NCBI GenBank assembly: GCA_030656535.1
Contig: JAUSPL010000423.1
Location: forward strand, 1 to 24,477
Source: Gemmobacter sp.
GTDB lineage: Bacteria; Pseudomonadota; Alphaproteobacteria; Rhodobacterales; Rhodobacteraceae
Direction of reading: 5' to 3'
Length of the DNA: 24,477 nucleotides
Shown here one piece after another: positions 24,089 to 24,477 of this stretch; position 1 is the stretch's first letter; every line of letters starts with the position of its first letter. Position numbers and translations under genes: made by a program. The notes under the pieces were generated by a model. It saw only the letters and a program-made list of their open reading frames with translations, searched no databases and was not told the DNA's origin.

Positions 24089-24477
24089 TTATTCTGCTGC
24101 CGGACTTACGGCGCGACCGGCACCGATCATCCAGGAATCCACGGCCGCAATTTGGTCTGCCGTCATCCGCAACCCCAGTTTCGTTCGCCGCCACACCACA
24201 TCCTCTGCCCGGCGCGCGTATTCGCGGGTCATCAACCAGCGCAGTTCAACCTCGGTCAGCGTCGCGCCAAAGTCGCGGCCAAGATCTGACGGTGCCTTTG
24301 CGCCTGACAAAATGGTCGCCGCCTCGGTGCCATAGGCACGGATCAACCGCCCCGCCCAATAATCCGTCAGGAACGGATGGTCCGCGCGCAACCTGGCGGT
24401 CAGCGCCGCCACCCCATCGGTTGGGAAATCGCCACCGGGCAAGGCGACACGGGCGGTCCAACCGCCTGACAGACCCG
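24089..24477 (-). CDS. glpD: Glycerol-3-phosphate dehydrogenase, C-terminal part
   Basis: The gene enters from the right edge of the window on the minus strand. The visible 128 residues or so begin GLSGGWTARVALPGGDFP and end with LTEVELRWLMTREYARRAEDVVWRRTKLGLRMT. This is the characteristic C-terminal helical domain of the FAD-dependent, membrane-associated aerobic enzyme that oxidises glycerol-3-phosphate to dihydroxyacetone phosphate. Start-like codons inside the fragment are not the true start; the rest of the protein (about 400 residues) lies outside. It is followed after 10 bp by glpS, so it is the most upstream visible gene of the operon. Confidence 0.92.
   Translation of the reverse strand, partial: GLSGGWTARVALPGGDFPTDGVAALTARLRADHPFLTDYWAGRLIRAYGTEAATILSGAKAPSDLGRDFGATLTEVELRWLMTREYARRAEDVVWRRTKLGLRMTADQIAAVDSWMIGAGRAVSPAAE

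Overview
The window looks like a chromosomal segment from an alphaproteobacterium, most likely a member of the Rhodobacteraceae (Roseobacter group). This is inferred from the high G+C, the codon use, an alpha-E/transglutaminase pair, a PatD-linked polyamine transporter and a glpD-S-T-P-Q-U-V-K glycerol uptake operon of the rhizobial type. No database search was possible, so the taxonomic call is an inference. No rRNA, tRNA, CRISPR array or intact mobile element was found.

Layout. (1) Positions 1-1726, + strand: the 3' part of an alpha-E domain gene, overlapping a transglutaminase-like protease gene by 3 nt (their stop and start share one base). (2) 2055-4370: tex, an RNA-binding transcription accessory protein, preceded by 328 bp without a gene. 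(3) 4507-6310: two convergent LysR-type regulators whose 3' ends overlap by 38 bp. The second diverges from a small secreted protein (6447-6755) across a region with a near-perfect 23-bp dyad. (4) 6955-12399: a five-gene polyamine uptake and catabolism operon made of a periplasmic binding protein, an ATPase, two permeases and a PatD-like gamma-aminobutyraldehyde dehydrogenase. (5) 12400-15410: a gene-poor, patchy region with two small candidate ORFs, an MgtC/SapB gene behind a small acidic-tailed membrane protein, and a decayed IS30-family transposase fragment. (6) 15411-24477, - strand: a tightly packed glycerol operon read right to left: glpD (partial), glpS, glpT, glpP, glpQ, glpU, glpV, glpK and an iron-containing alcohol dehydrogenase, ending at a probable terminator.

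How it works together. The glp operon would import glycerol by ABC transport (GlpV binding protein, GlpP/GlpQ channel, GlpU accessory membrane protein, GlpS/GlpT ATPases), phosphorylate it (GlpK) and oxidise glycerol-3-phosphate (GlpD). Two things stand out. glpV carries a single in-frame TAA that cuts off its last 93 codons. The two ATPases have complementary motif defects that predict one normal and one degenerate ATP site. The polyamine operon would import putrescine or a related amine; the aldehyde formed by an enzyme encoded elsewhere would be oxidised to GABA.

Most of the window is recognisable metabolism and transport. I found no clear case for a wholly new system. The best leads are the broken glpV, the asymmetric GlpS/GlpT pair, the LysR-side palindrome and the small membrane proteins around mgtC.
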